From Pseudarthrobacter albicanus (GTDB lineage: Bacteria; Actinomycetota; Actinomycetes; Actinomycetales; Micrococcaceae), in the NCBI RefSeq assembly GCF_018224015.1, contig NZ_JAGPOT010000035.1, positions 1 to 45,371 of the forward strand: a stretch of DNA of 45,371 nt, read 5' to 3'. Position numbers and translations under genes: made by a program. The notes below the pieces were generated by a model. That model was not told the DNA's origin. It was given only the letters and a program-made list of their open reading frames with translations, and ran no database searches. Positions 1-8,362 of the stretch are shown here, in pieces (the stretch's first letter is position 1; the number at the start of each line of letters is the position of its first letter).

Positions 1-118
1 TCCAAATATCCGCGCTGGGCCGCCTCAATTCCTTGCATACACCCAGTCTTAAGGACCACTGCGCGAAGTCCAGCAGGCGCGCCTTAAACCACCCAAATTG
101 TTCAGCGCAGTCCTAGCG

Positions 119-185
119 TTGCAGGCGAAAGACCGTGCCCGGTAATCTGTTCGGTATGCCTAAATTTTTGTTTCGGTGCGCCAAA
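119..185 (+). promoter_or_regulatory. Promoter with two DtxR/MntR-like operator boxes
   Basis: A -35-like TTGCAG (119-124) and a -10-like TAATCT (143-148) are separated by 18 bp. Two 14-bp imperfect palindromes follow: TTCGGTATGCCTAA (150-163) and TTCGGTGCGCCAAA (172-185). Both have the symmetric pattern TTnGG....CCnAA and match their own reverse complement at 10 of 14 positions. This is the architecture of DtxR/IdeR/MntR metal-repressor boxes in actinobacteria. Just downstream is only the tail of an ABC ATPase, so the operator probably once controlled a manganese- or iron-type ABC operon. The assignment to a metalloregulator is inference from the motif. Confidence 0.5.
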
Positions 186-186
186 A

Positions 187-486
187 TTGTCCGCCGAACT
201 GCCGGAGCCGCCGCCGCCGCCGCCGCCGCCGCGGTTCTCTTCCAGGCTGCTGAGGGAGCTCGCCTCGGAGGGCTGCACCGTCCTCATTTCCACCCATGAC
301 CTGCACGCCCTGCGCCAACTCTGCGACGAAGCCGTGCTGTTGATGCGCAAGGTCCTGATGCACGGCCCGCCGGAAGAAAGCAGCCGTGCTTGCCGCATGA
401 TCGGGATCCGACGGGCGGTGCGTCGCTTGACGTTGCCACCGTCGCCGGGCAGGCTGGACGCCTACTTGCGAGGACTCCTTGACTGA
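187..486 (+). pseudogene. Truncated metal-type ABC transporter ATPase (C-terminal remnant)
   Basis: The 99-codon frame, opened by a TTG, holds only the last part of an ABC ATPase. It has LLRELASEGCTVLISTHDL, where STHD carries the H-loop histidine, followed by DEAVLLMRKVLMHGPPEE, which is typical of zinc/manganese importer ATPases of the ZnuC/MntB kind. Walker A, the signature motif and Walker B are absent. The N-terminus is replaced by a proline run made by a CCG triplet repeat. After about residue 65 the similarity fades. The stop codon overlaps the TTG start of the ABC-F gene. It is best read as the scar of a deletion that kept the promoter and the 3' end of a transporter operon. It should not be able to hydrolyse ATP. 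Confidence 0.6.
208..231 (+). repeat. CCG trinucleotide repeat, 8 copies
   Basis: Eight perfect CCG units encode the polyproline run of the truncated ATPase frame. Such a tract is slippage-prone and lies exactly at the join between the old promoter region and the ATPase tail. Confidence 0.9.
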
Positions 487-2128
487 ACATCTTCACCTTT
501 CGGGCGTATCCCACGGCTACGGGGACCGCCAACTCTTTGACGGCGTCGAACTTGTCATCACCTCGGGCGAACACGTGGCGATCGTGGGCGAAAACGGGGC
601 CGGAAAATCAACGCTGCTGCGGATCCTGGCCGGGCTCGAGCCGCCCGACGCGGGCACCGCCGCCAGGCACGGCCGCGTAGGCTACCTCGCCCAGACCCAC
701 GGCCTGCCGCCGTCGTTCACAGTGGGCAACGCGATCGACGACGCCCTGGCGGCACTGCGGGGCATCGAGGCGGAACTGGCCCGGCTGGAAGTCGGGCTGG
801 CCGGCGCCGAAGCGGACGTCCTGGAGAGCTACGGCAGGCTGCAGACGCAGTACCAGCTGAGGGAAGGCTATGCCGCGGATTCCAGGGTGGAGGCGGCGCT
901 GGACCGGCTCGGCCTGGGCGGGCTGGACCGGGAGCGGACGCTGGGATCGCTGTCCGGCGGGGAACAGGAACGGGTGGCGCTGGCCTGCGTGCTGGCCGAT
1001 CCTGCGGACATCCTGCTCCTGGACGAACCCACCAACCATCTTGATGCCCGCGGCACCGCCTGGCTGGAGGCGCGGCTGGCAGCGCACCGCGGCACGGTGG
1101 TGGTGGTGTCCCACGACCGCGTGCTGCTGCGCAAGGTGGCCTCAACTATGATCGAAGTGGATGCCGAACGCCGCACGGTCAACCGCTACGGCAACGGTTA
1201 CGAGGGCTACCTGCGGGAAAAGGCGGCGGAACGCCAGCGCTGGGTGCAGCAGTACCACGGTTGGCTGGATGCGATGGCTGCCGAACGGCTCCAGGCGGAC
1301 ACCGTGGCCGGGAAGATGGGCTACGCCCGCCAGCGCGACGGGGACAAGATGGGGTTCGACTTCAAGGCCGGCACCTGGCAGCGGGCAGCCAGCAGCAAGG
1401 TCCGCAATGCCCGGGAACGCCTGCGCCGGCTTGAGGCCAGCCCTGTTGACCGCCCGCCGGTTCCCCTGAGGCTGGCAACGGTTCTGTTGGCGGACGTTGC
1501 AGCGGGACCCGCCCTTGAAGCGAAGGGAGTGATGGTGCCCGGCCGCCTGGGACCAACGGATTTCCGGGCGGAGGCGGGCCAGAAGATCCTGATCACGGGA
1601 CCCAACGGTGCAGGCAAGTCCACGCTGCTCGCCGTCCTCGCGGGCACGCTGGAACCGGCCGAAGGCGCCGTGATGAGGCCGGGCCGGATCGGCTACCTGC
1701 AGCAGGAGTTGGAACTCCCGCAGCGCCCGGGGCTGCGTCTTTTGCCTGCTTTTGCTGCTGGGCTGGGCGGCAACATCGATGAGCACGCCGAGGCGCTGCT
1801 GCGCCTGGGGCTCTTCCGGACTAGCGAATTCCACGTTCCAGTGGGAAGCCTTTCCGCCGGACAACAACGCAGGCTGGCGCTTGCCCGGCTCCTGCTGGGC
1901 GGTTTCGGGACGATGCTCGTGGATGAGCCCACCAACCACCTGGCACCCGTACTGGTGGAACAGCTTGAAGCCGCCCTTTCGGACTTCGCCGGGACACTGA
2001 TCATGGTGAGCCACGACCGCGCGCTGGGGGAATGGTTCAGCAACTGTGCCCGGGAGGCCGGGAACGAGCGCGGCGCCGGGGCCGGGAACTGGCTCCGGTA
2101 CGCCATGCGGGACGGCGCCCTGGCGTAG
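479..2128 (+). CDS. ABC-F family ATPase (duplicated ATP-binding cassettes)
   Basis: 549 residues with two nucleotide-binding domains and no membrane segments, the layout of ABC-F proteins, which act on ribosomes rather than in transport. Domain 1 has Walker A GENGAGKST (37-45), signature LSGGEQ (158-163) and Walker B ILLLDEPTNHLD (178-189). Domain 2 has GPNGAGKST, LSAGQQ and MLVDEPTNHL. Both DEPTNHL motifs are the ABC-F hallmark. An Arg/Gln-rich linker (about 225-320) separates the domains. Some ABC-F members protect ribosomes from macrolides, lincosamides or pleuromutilins, others are housekeeping factors; the sequence alone does not decide. The start is TTG, four bases after GAGGA, and overlaps the stop of the upstream remnant. 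Confidence 0.85.
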   Translation: MTEHLHLSGVSHGYGDRQLFDGVELVITSGEHVAIVGENGAGKSTLLRILAGLEPPDAGTAARHGRVGYLAQTHGLPPSFTVGNAIDDALAALRGIEAELARLEVGLAGAEADVLESYGRLQTQYQLREGYAADSRVEAALDRLGLGGLDRERTLGSLSGGEQERVALACVLADPADILLLDEPTNHLDARGTAWLEARLAAHRGTVVVVSHDRVLLRKVASTMIEVDAERRTVNRYGNGYEGYLREKAAERQRWVQQYHGWLDAMAAERLQADTVAGKMGYARQRDGDKMGFDFKAGTWQRAASSKVRNARERLRRLEASPVDRPPVPLRLATVLLADVAAGPALEAKGVMVPGRLGPTDFRAEAGQKILITGPNGAGKSTLLAVLAGTLEPAEGAVMRPGRIGYLQQELELPQRPGLRLLPAFAAGLGGNIDEHAEALLRLGLFRTSEFHVPVGSLSAGQQRRLALARLLLGGFGTMLVDEPTNHLAPVLVEQLEAALSDFAGTLIMVSHDRALGEWFSNCAREAGNERGAGAGNWLRYAMRDGALA

Positions 2129-2314
2129 CGGTACTGGCTGGGGGCGTAGCCTCCGGAAACGGTGAGATTTGCGTTAAGGGATCGTTACGCCCTGCCCGCC
2201 GGGCCGAAACAACCGCGGAGCAGGATGGACGTGAGTCAGTGATTCCCACGCTCATGTAGCGCCCGTGCGGCTCTCCCGCGGGGGTGTACTCAGCCGGCCG
2301 AAAGGATCTGTCCC

Positions 2315-2662
2315 GTGATCACGAAGAACCTTTTCCTGCAGGGCGTCTTCCCCTTTGAGGGAGCCGGACTTGAAAAGCCGGTTCCCATCCACATGGGGCT
2401 CGCGCACTTCGTTCCGCACGGGGTCATCAACCAGACCCTTTATTTTCGCGGCGGCAACTCCTGTTCGGAGCTGATCACCATCGTCCTGATGCGCGACGGC
2501 GTGCCCATGCGCTATTTCCCCATCGGCGCCAAGAGCGACGTGCACGTGCCACTCAGGGTGGTGGAGGACATCGAGGGCGGGTCGGTGATCGAGCTGTTCC
2601 TCCTGGCAGCGGACGGCGTCAAGGGAGCCGTGGTCATAGACCTGGGCATGGTGGAACACTGA
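2315..2662 (+). CDS. Conserved small protein of unknown function coupled to nirB
   Basis: 115 residues, GTG start preceded by AAAGGA at 2301-2306. Its TGA stop overlaps the nirB ATG (ATGA at 2661-2664 region), so translation is coupled and a role in nitrite assimilation or its control is likely. The protein has no signal peptide or membrane helix. It looks beta-rich, with repeated hydrophobic strands such as GVINQTLYFRGG, ELITIVLMRDGVPMRYF and SVIELFLLAADGVKGAVVI. I do not recognise the family. It has one cysteine and no clear metal site. Confidence 0.75.
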   Translation: MITKNLFLQGVFPFEGAGLEKPVPIHMGLAHFVPHGVINQTLYFRGGNSCSELITIVLMRDGVPMRYFPIGAKSDVHVPLRVVEDIEGGSVIELFLLAADGVKGAVVIDLGMVEH

Positions 2663-5211
2663 TGACCACCGTCGCAGACAAGCCCCAGGACACGCACCAG
2701 CGCAAGCCCCAGTCGCGGCAGGGGAAGCCCGCCGCACGCCGCCGGCTCGTGGTGATCGGCAACGGGATGGCCGGGGCCCGTGCCGTGGAGGAAATCCTGG
2801 CGCGCGGCGGTGCGGAGCAGTTCACCATCACGATGTTCGGTGATGAGCCCTACGGCAACTACAACCGGATCATGCTCAGCCACGTCCTGTCCGGCGAGGA
2901 AAGCGACTCGGACATCTTCCTGAACTCCCTGCACTGGTACCAGGACAACAACATCACGCTGCACGCGGGCGTCCGGGTTGAACGGATCGACCGGTTCACC
3001 AAGTACGTCTTCGCCAACAACGGCCACGTCGTCCCCTACGACGTGCTGATCATTGCCACGGGCAGCCAGTCCTTCATGCCCCCGATGGATGGCCTCTACA
3101 CTCCCAGCGGATCGGTCAAACCAGGGGTGTTCACCTTCCGCACCATCGATGACACGCGCAATATGGTGCAGCACGCGCAGTACGAGCACCACCACCGTGC
3201 CGTCGTGATCGGCGGCGGGCTGCTGGGCCTGGAGGCGGCCCGCGGCTTGCAGAGCCACGGCATTGACGTGGACGTGGTTCACTCCGGCGGGCACCTGATG
3301 AACGCCCAGATGGGGCCCGAGGGCGGAGCAATCCTCCGCCGGAGCGTGGAAGCCCTCGGCATCAGGGTGCACACCGGAAGCCGCACCACCGCCGTCCTCG
3401 GCACAGTCGGCACAGACAAGGTCTCCGGGGTCCGGCTGCGGGACCAGCCGGACATCGACTGCGACATGGTGGTGGTGGCCGCAGGCATCCGCCCCAACGT
3501 CGATCTCGCCGTCCTCAGCGGGCTGCCGGTGGAACGGGCCATCGTGGTCGATGACCAGCTGCGCGTCCTGGACGAGGACGACATCTATGCGGTGGGTGAA
3601 TGCGTCCAGCACCGCGGGGAGGTGTACGGGCTCGTGGCACCGCTGTGGGAGCAGGCCGTCGTGCTTGCGGACCACGTCACCGGCGCGGATACCTCCTCGG
3701 CCTACCTCGGCTCCCGAACGGCCACCAAACTCAAGGTGGCCGGCGTCGAGGTGGCTTCAATGGGACTGCGCGGCCCGGAGCGCGAGACAGACGAACACAT
3801 CGTCTTCTCCGAACCGAGCCGCGGGGTGTTCAAATCCATCGTCATCCGCGACAACAAAATGGTGGGTGCCACCCTGCTCGGTGACAGCCGCAAGGTCGCC
3901 TATCTGACGCAGGCCTTTGACAAGGGGCTGCCGCTGCCCGAGGAACGGATCTCGCTCATGTTTGACCTGGGCGCCCCCGCCGAAGACGAAAGTGTTGCTG
4001 AACTGGACGACGACGCCCAGGTCTGTAACTGCAACGGCGTCAGTAAGAAATCCCTCGTGGCCGTCGTCAAAGGCGGGTGCAACACCGTCGCGGGCGCCAT
4101 GGATGCCACGCGGGCAGGCAAGGGCTGCGGTTCCTGCAAGCTGCTGGTCAAACAGGTGGTGGAATGGGCGGCCGACGGTGCCGTAGAGGAGGATCCGGCG
4201 GCCAGCTACTACGTGCCGGGCATTCCGCTGGACAAGCCGTCCCTGATGGCCGCCATCCGGAAGCAGGGCCTCCGTTCGGTGTCCGCCGTGTTTGCCGCCC
4301 TGGCGCCGGACAGCGGAGAAGGCGCGAAGTCGAAAATGGGCCTCGCCTCGCTGATGAAGATGATGTTGGCAGACCAGTACATTGACGAGCGCGATGCCCG
4401 GTTCATCAACGACCGCGTGCACGCAAACATCCAGCGCGACGGCACGTTCTCCGTGGTTCCGCAAATGAAGGGCGGCGTGACCTCTGTACAGCAACTGCGC
4501 CGGATTGCCGACGTCGCCGAAAAGCACAACATCCCCATGATCAAGCTGACCGGCGGTCAACGCATCGACCTCCTGGGCGTCCCCAAGGAGGACCTGCCGC
4601 AGGTCTGGGCGGACCTGGACATGCCCTCCGGTTACGCCTACGGCAAGAGCTTCCGCACGGTAAAAACCTGCGTCGGAAAGGACTTCTGCCGCTACGGCAC
4701 CGGCGATTCCACCAAGCTGGGGATCGAAATCGAGTCTCGGTTCCAGGGCATCGAGTCGCCAGCCAAGCTGAAGCTCGCCGTCTCCGGCTGCCCCCGGAAC
4801 TGCGCCGAATCGCTGGTCAAGGACGTCGGCGTGGTGGCCGTCGAGGGCGGCCGCTGGGAAGTCTACGTCGGGGGAGCGGCCGGCGCCCATATCCGCAAGG
4901 GCGACCTGCTGGCCACCGTGGACGATCCCGAGGACGTCAAGCTGCTGACAGGCCGCTTCATGCAGTACTACCGGCAGAACGCCAACTGGCTTGAACGGAC
5001 CTACGCGTTCGTTCCACGGGTGGGCATTGAGCACATCCGTGCCGTGGTGGTTGATGACGCGGAGGGCATCGCCGCGGAACTGGACGCCGCCATGCAGGCC
5101 TCCGTGGACAGCTACGTGGATCCGTGGAGTGAACGCGATGATCCGCTCACGCCGGGCCAGTTCCGTGCGTCCCTGCCGCTCACGGTCCTGCCGCAGGTGC
5201 CGGTCCGATGA
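2662..5211 (+). CDS. nirB: Assimilatory nitrite reductase [NAD(P)H], large subunit
   Basis: 849 residues. NirB reduces nitrite to ammonium with six electrons from NAD(P)H via FAD, Fe-S clusters and sirohaem in the cytoplasm. Domains in order: FAD-binding Rossmann motif VIGNGMAGAR (31-40); NAD(P)-binding VIGGGLLGLEAARGL (about 182-196); BFD-like [2Fe-2S] domain with C455, C457, C489 and C492 (CNCNG and CGSC); nitrite/sulphite reductase ferredoxin half-domain; sirohaem/[4Fe-4S] ligands C670 (CVGKDFC), C676, C710 and C714 (GCPRNC). All expected ligands are present. Length is normal for the family. The start overlaps the stop of the upstream small gene and the stop overlaps the nirD start, giving a three-gene translationally coupled operon. 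Confidence 0.97.
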   Translation: MTTVADKPQDTHQRKPQSRQGKPAARRRLVVIGNGMAGARAVEEILARGGAEQFTITMFGDEPYGNYNRIMLSHVLSGEESDSDIFLNSLHWYQDNNITLHAGVRVERIDRFTKYVFANNGHVVPYDVLIIATGSQSFMPPMDGLYTPSGSVKPGVFTFRTIDDTRNMVQHAQYEHHHRAVVIGGGLLGLEAARGLQSHGIDVDVVHSGGHLMNAQMGPEGGAILRRSVEALGIRVHTGSRTTAVLGTVGTDKVSGVRLRDQPDIDCDMVVVAAGIRPNVDLAVLSGLPVERAIVVDDQLRVLDEDDIYAVGECVQHRGEVYGLVAPLWEQAVVLADHVTGADTSSAYLGSRTATKLKVAGVEVASMGLRGPERETDEHIVFSEPSRGVFKSIVIRDNKMVGATLLGDSRKVAYLTQAFDKGLPLPEERISLMFDLGAPAEDESVAELDDDAQVCNCNGVSKKSLVAVVKGGCNTVAGAMDATRAGKGCGSCKLLVKQVVEWAADGAVEEDPAASYYVPGIPLDKPSLMAAIRKQGLRSVSAVFAALAPDSGEGAKSKMGLASLMKMMLADQYIDERDARFINDRVHANIQRDGTFSVVPQMKGGVTSVQQLRRIADVAEKHNIPMIKLTGGQRIDLLGVPKEDLPQVWADLDMPSGYAYGKSFRTVKTCVGKDFCRYGTGDSTKLGIEIESRFQGIESPAKLKLAVSGCPRNCAESLVKDVGVVAVEGGRWEVYVGGAAGAHIRKGDLLATVDDPEDVKLLTGRFMQYYRQNANWLERTYAFVPRVGIEHIRAVVVDDAEGIAAELDAAMQASVDSYVDPWSERDDPLTPGQFRASLPLTVLPQVPVR

Positions 5212-5555
5212 GTACGCGTCAGGTGAGTGCCGGCCTCCACAACCTCGGTCCCGTCGATCAGATCCCTTTCGGGGAGGGACGGGCTTTTGGGGTCGACGGC
5301 GAACAGGTGGCGGTCTTCCGGCTCCGCGACGGAACCCTGCGCGCACTGTCCGCCGTCTGCCCCCACCGGGGCGGGCCGATCGCGGACGGCACTATCGACC
5401 AGCGGGTGGTGATGTGCCCGCTGCACCAGAATGCCTTCGAGCTGGACACCGGGTGCTCCACTACCGGGGCCGAGCCGCTGCGCAGCTACGAGGTTCACAC
5501 GGACGCTGAACAGAACATTGTTCTGCGAACTGGCCGGAGTGGCGTCATTAATTAG
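5208..5555 (+). CDS. nirD: Nitrite reductase small subunit, Rieske-type
   Basis: 115 residues. NirD is the Rieske-like partner of NirB. The [2Fe-2S] ligands are visible: C51 and H53 in CPHRGG, C70 and H73 in CPLH. Many NirD proteins lack these residues, so this one belongs to the ligand-retaining type and probably carries a real cluster. ATG overlaps the nirB stop (ATGA). No other Rieske oxygenase partner is nearby, which supports the nitrite reductase role. Confidence 0.95.
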   Translation: MSTRQVSAGLHNLGPVDQIPFGEGRAFGVDGEQVAVFRLRDGTLRALSAVCPHRGGPIADGTIDQRVVMCPLHQNAFELDTGCSTTGAEPLRSYEVHTDAEQNIVLRTGRSGVIN

Positions 5556-5748
5556 GGATGGCGTCCGTTTGGTGTTGCCCGCGTCACGCACACCCGCCCG
5601 GGTCTTGTAAGCTGGGCAGGCCGCGCGAACCTTCGACCTTTGTGAGGTTTGGTATGCATTGTTGCCCCTTGTTGGGGGCTCAACCCGAATTTCGTGTACC
5701 GAATCCACGGTCCGGTCCCGGCCATTCCCCGACCCAGAAGGAACAGTT

Positions 5749-7209
5749 GTGCCACAAAGTACTTCAGAACTTCAGAGCGCGCCGGCGCAATCCGCCGTCG
5801 TCGACTCCACCCTCAGCGCCGAGGGCTACAAAAAGACCCTGAGCGGCCGCCACGTCACCATGATCTCCATGGGCGGCGCCATCGGCGTCGGCCTCTTCAT
5901 GGGTGCCGGCGGACGGCTGGCCTCGACCGGGCCGGCGCTGATCTTCTCCTATGCCATTGCCGGCATCATCGCCTACCTGCTGATGCGGGCGCTGGGCGAG
6001 CTCATCATGTACCGCCAGACCTCGGGCTCCTTCGTCAGCTATGCCGGCGAAATGTTCGGCAAGAAGGGCGCCTTCCTGTCCGGCTGGATGTACTTCATCA
6101 ACTGGGGCATGACAGGGATCGCGGAACTGATCGCGATCGGCCTGTACTTCCAGTTCTTCTTCCCCAACGTGCCCGTCGAGGCGTCCGCCATTGCGGCGCT
6201 GGCGCTGCTGGTGGCCGTGAACCTGCTCAGCGTCAAGGCGTTCGGCGAGTTTGAATTCTGGGCGTCCTGCCTCAAGGTCGGTGCCATCCTGATCTTCCTC
6301 GCCGTCGGCACCTTCATGGTGGTCACAAACGCCAAGGTGGGCAGCGGCCACGCCTCCGTAGCCAACCTCTTCGACGGCGACGGGGGCATGTTCCCCAAGG
6401 GTGCCCTCGTGATGGTGCTCGTGCTGAACGCCGTCATCTTCGCCTACAACGGCATCGAACTCGTCGGCATCACCGCCGGTGAGATGCAGAATCCGAAGCG
6501 TGAAGTGCCCAAGGCGATCCGCGCCGTCGTGCTCCGCATCGTAGTCTTCTACGTCGGTTCAGTCCTGCTCCTGGCCATGCTGCTGCCGTCCGACCAGTAC
6601 AAGGCCGGCGTTTCGCCGTTCGTCACCGTGTTCGGCCAGATGGGCCTTGGCTGGGTGGGTGACGTCATGAACATGATCGTCATCACCGCCGCGCTGTCCT
6701 CCTGCAACTCGGGCCTGTACTCGATCGGCCGCGTCTTCCGCACCATGGCCAACAATGGGCATGCCCCGCAGTGGCTCACCAGGATGTCCTCGCGCCACGT
6801 CCCGTACGCAGCGATCCTCGCCATCGCCGCGTTCTACCTCGTGGGCATCCTGCTCAACATCTGGCTGGGCGGCTCGCACGCCTTCGACCTCGCGCTCAAC
6901 ACGGCCTCCATCGGCGTCATCTTCACCTGGGGCGCCATCTTCGCCAGCCAGATCGCACTGCGCCACCAGAAAGGCCGGATCTCCAGCCTGCCCATGCCGG
7001 GTTCACCCTGGACCAGCTGGGCCGGCCTGATCGCCCTGCTCGCCATCACGGTGCTGATCGGCTTCGACACCATGACGGACAAGGCGAGCGGCGAGGTGTT
7101 CCACCTGGGGCTGTGGACCCTGGCCACCATCCCGTTCTTCGCCCTGGTGCTGTGGCTCGGCTGGCAGAAGGTCAAGAATAACGAGCCCAAGAGCGAGCTC
7201 TTCAGCTAG
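5749..7209 (+). CDS. ansP: Amino acid permease, APC superfamily (L-asparagine permease-like)
   Basis: 486 residues from a GTG at 5749 preceded by AGAAGGA with good spacing. The longer frame from 5659 has no ribosome site and a non-family N-terminus. Helix 1 carries the APC motif MISMGGAIGVGLFMGAGG, followed by about eleven more hydrophobic segments. RALGELIMYRQTSGSFVSYA and GWMYFINWGMTGIAELIAIG are close to asparagine and D-serine/alanine/glycine permeases of the amino acid transporter family, so proton-coupled uptake of asparagine or a similar neutral amino acid is likely. The exact substrate cannot be read from sequence. A duplicated hairpin element sits 20 bp after the stop. Confidence 0.8.
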   Translation: MPQSTSELQSAPAQSAVVDSTLSAEGYKKTLSGRHVTMISMGGAIGVGLFMGAGGRLASTGPALIFSYAIAGIIAYLLMRALGELIMYRQTSGSFVSYAGEMFGKKGAFLSGWMYFINWGMTGIAELIAIGLYFQFFFPNVPVEASAIAALALLVAVNLLSVKAFGEFEFWASCLKVGAILIFLAVGTFMVVTNAKVGSGHASVANLFDGDGGMFPKGALVMVLVLNAVIFAYNGIELVGITAGEMQNPKREVPKAIRAVVLRIVVFYVGSVLLLAMLLPSDQYKAGVSPFVTVFGQMGLGWVGDVMNMIVITAALSSCNSGLYSIGRVFRTMANNGHAPQWLTRMSSRHVPYAAILAIAAFYLVGILLNIWLGGSHAFDLALNTASIGVIFTWGAIFASQIALRHQKGRISSLPMPGSPWTSWAGLIALLAITVLIGFDTMTDKASGEVFHLGLWTLATIPFFALVLWLGWQKVKNNEPKSELFS

Positions 7210-7228
7210 TCGTCTCCGTTTCCCCGTC

Positions 7229-7412
7229 GGTTGCTCCGTAACTGCCGTTATGAGCGTGAATAAGGGCAGTTACGGAGCAACCAACGACGGCGGGCCCCCG
7301 GTGCGGGGGCCCGCCGTCGTTGGTTGCTCCGTAACTGCCGTTATGAGCGTGAATAAGGGCAGTTACGGAGCAACCAACGACGGCGGGCCCCCGGTGAGGG
7401 GGCCCGCCGTCG
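7229..7412 (+). repeat. Tandemly duplicated 93-bp double-hairpin element
   Basis: The unit holds two adjoining hairpins. The first has perfect 18-bp arms, GGTTGCTCCGTAACTGCC at 7229-7246 and its complement at 7265-7282. The second has a perfect 20-bp stem (7281-7300 with 7304-7323) and a GTG loop. The whole unit recurs 93 bp later (first hairpin 7322-7339/7358-7375; second stem 7378-7392/7398-7412) with a single change in the second loop. It lies between the convergent permease and CsbD-like genes and may terminate both, but no T-run follows. The first hairpin belongs to the palindrome family also found at 33894, 34695 and 34888. Confidence 0.9.
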
Positions 7413-7517
7413 TGGTCTCGCCGCGGCTTAGCCGCCCGGTCCGCTGCGGACACGGCAGCGGCGCCGGAGATCCCCCAAGGGAAGTCCAGCGCCGCGGCCT
7501 GGTGAAGATCTGCAGGA

Positions 7518-7694
7518 TCAGTCCTTCTTGAAGGTGTCCTTGACGTCCTCGCCGACCTTCTTGGCGTCGGCTACGACCTGGTCCTTCTGGCCCTCGGCCT
7601 TGAGGCGGTCATTGTCCGTGGCATTTCCGGTAGCTTCCTTGGCCTTGCCGCCGAGGTCCTCCGCCTCGTTCTGAATCTTGTCTCCGATACCCAT
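7518..7694 (-). CDS. CsbD-like stress protein
   Basis: 58 residues starting MGIGDKIQNEAEDLGGKAK, with a lysine/aspartate/alanine-rich hydrophilic helix-forming body (KEATGN, KDTFKKD). This is the CsbD family, abundant small proteins induced by general stress (sigma-B in Bacillus); their biochemical role is unknown. The ATG at 7694 is chosen over an upstream in-frame ATG at 7730 because an AAAGGTGG ribosome site precedes it and the family begins with MG(I/L)xDKI. Confidence 0.9.
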   Translation of the reverse strand: MGIGDKIQNEAEDLGGKAKEATGNATDNDRLKAEGQKDQVVADAKKVGEDVKDTFKKD

Positions 7695-7750
7695 GGTGCG
7701 CGCCACCTTTCGTTTCCGGTTGTAATTCAATGCACTTTCACACTAACACA

Positions 7751-7760
7751 AAGCATGCTT
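7751..7760. promoter_or_regulatory. Palindrome AAGCATGCTT upstream of the CsbD-like gene
   Basis: A perfect 10-bp palindrome lies 57 bp before the CsbD-like start in an AT-richer patch between divergent genes. It could be a regulator site for the stress gene. No protein can be named from the sequence. Confidence 0.3.
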
Positions 7761-7848
7761 ACTATCTCGAGGGGGCGGCCGGCCCAGGCGGTGCCGGCTC
7801 AGGGCCTCCGGGCTTCTGCACGGGGTGAAATATTCCGGGGAGCCCGGC

Positions 7849-7854
7849 TAGGCT
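7849..7854 (+). promoter_or_regulatory. -10 box of a probable leaderless promoter (SRPBCC gene)
   Basis: TAGGCT lies 7 nt before the ATG at 7862 and no ribosome binding site is visible. This is near the TANNNT-N6-ATG spacing expected of leaderless transcripts. Confidence 0.45.
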
Positions 7855-7861
7855 CGAAGCC

Positions 7862-8362
7862 ATGGACCATAAAACCAGTCTCACGCAGCACATCAAGGCC
7901 CCGGCGGACAGGGTGTGGGCGGTCGTTTCGGACATCCCGGGATCGGCCGCGACGCTGTCCGCCATCGATTCCGTCCAGATGCTCACCGCGGGCCCGTACG
8001 CCGAGGGCACGCGGTGGAAGGAAACCCGCACCATGATGGGCCGGTCCGAAACAGTGGAGCTGTGGGTCGCCCAATGCGAGCCCCCCTCTGCGGGTAGGGA
8101 CGGCGGAGCCCGCGGCGGCACCACGGGCGGCAGTACCACGGTCAAGGCCCGCCAGGCCGGCGCCGACTACACCTCGCGGTTCGCCCTTGCGGAGCGCGAC
8201 GGCGGGACGGACCTGACGCTCACGTTCGGCGCCGAGGTCATCAAGCCCACGCGGCTGAGCAGGATCATGATGGCGGTGTTCGGCCCGATCGGGATGCGCA
8301 TCACCCGCAAGGCCCTCGCCAGGGATCTGGCGGAGATCGCAGCCAAGGCCGAGTCCCTGTGA
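7862..8362 (+). CDS. SRPBCC (START-like) family protein
   Basis: 166 residues. The N-terminus HIKAPADRVWAVVSDIPGSAATLSAID is the typical first strand and helix of the polyketide cyclase/SRPBCC fold, a hydrophobic ligand-binding cup. FALAERDGGTDLTLTFGAEV and a C-terminal amphipathic helix complete the fold. A glycine/threonine-rich insertion (GGARGGTTGGSTTV, about residues 80-95) replaces a loop. Ligand and function are unknown. The stop overlaps the start of the next gene, so the two are probably co-expressed. Confidence 0.75.
   Translation: MDHKTSLTQHIKAPADRVWAVVSDIPGSAATLSAIDSVQMLTAGPYAEGTRWKETRTMMGRSETVELWVAQCEPPSAGRDGGARGGTTGGSTTVKARQAGADYTSRFALAERDGGTDLTLTFGAEVIKPTRLSRIMMAVFGPIGMRITRKALARDLAEIAAKAESL

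Noticed and set aside
2160..2200. GlnR or AmtR operator before the nitrite operon
   Set aside because: CGTTA repeats at about 2171-2188 are suggestive, but they fit neither consensus well enough to claim a nitrogen-regulator site.
5628..5700. Riboswitch or attenuator before the amino acid permease
   Set aside because: Small inverted repeats such as AACCT...AGGTT exist, but they match no riboswitch or T-box class I can recognise.
7202..7531. Short ORFs with repeated GPAVVGCSVTA peptides on both strands
   Set aside because: They translate the duplicated hairpin element and mirror each other on the two strands.
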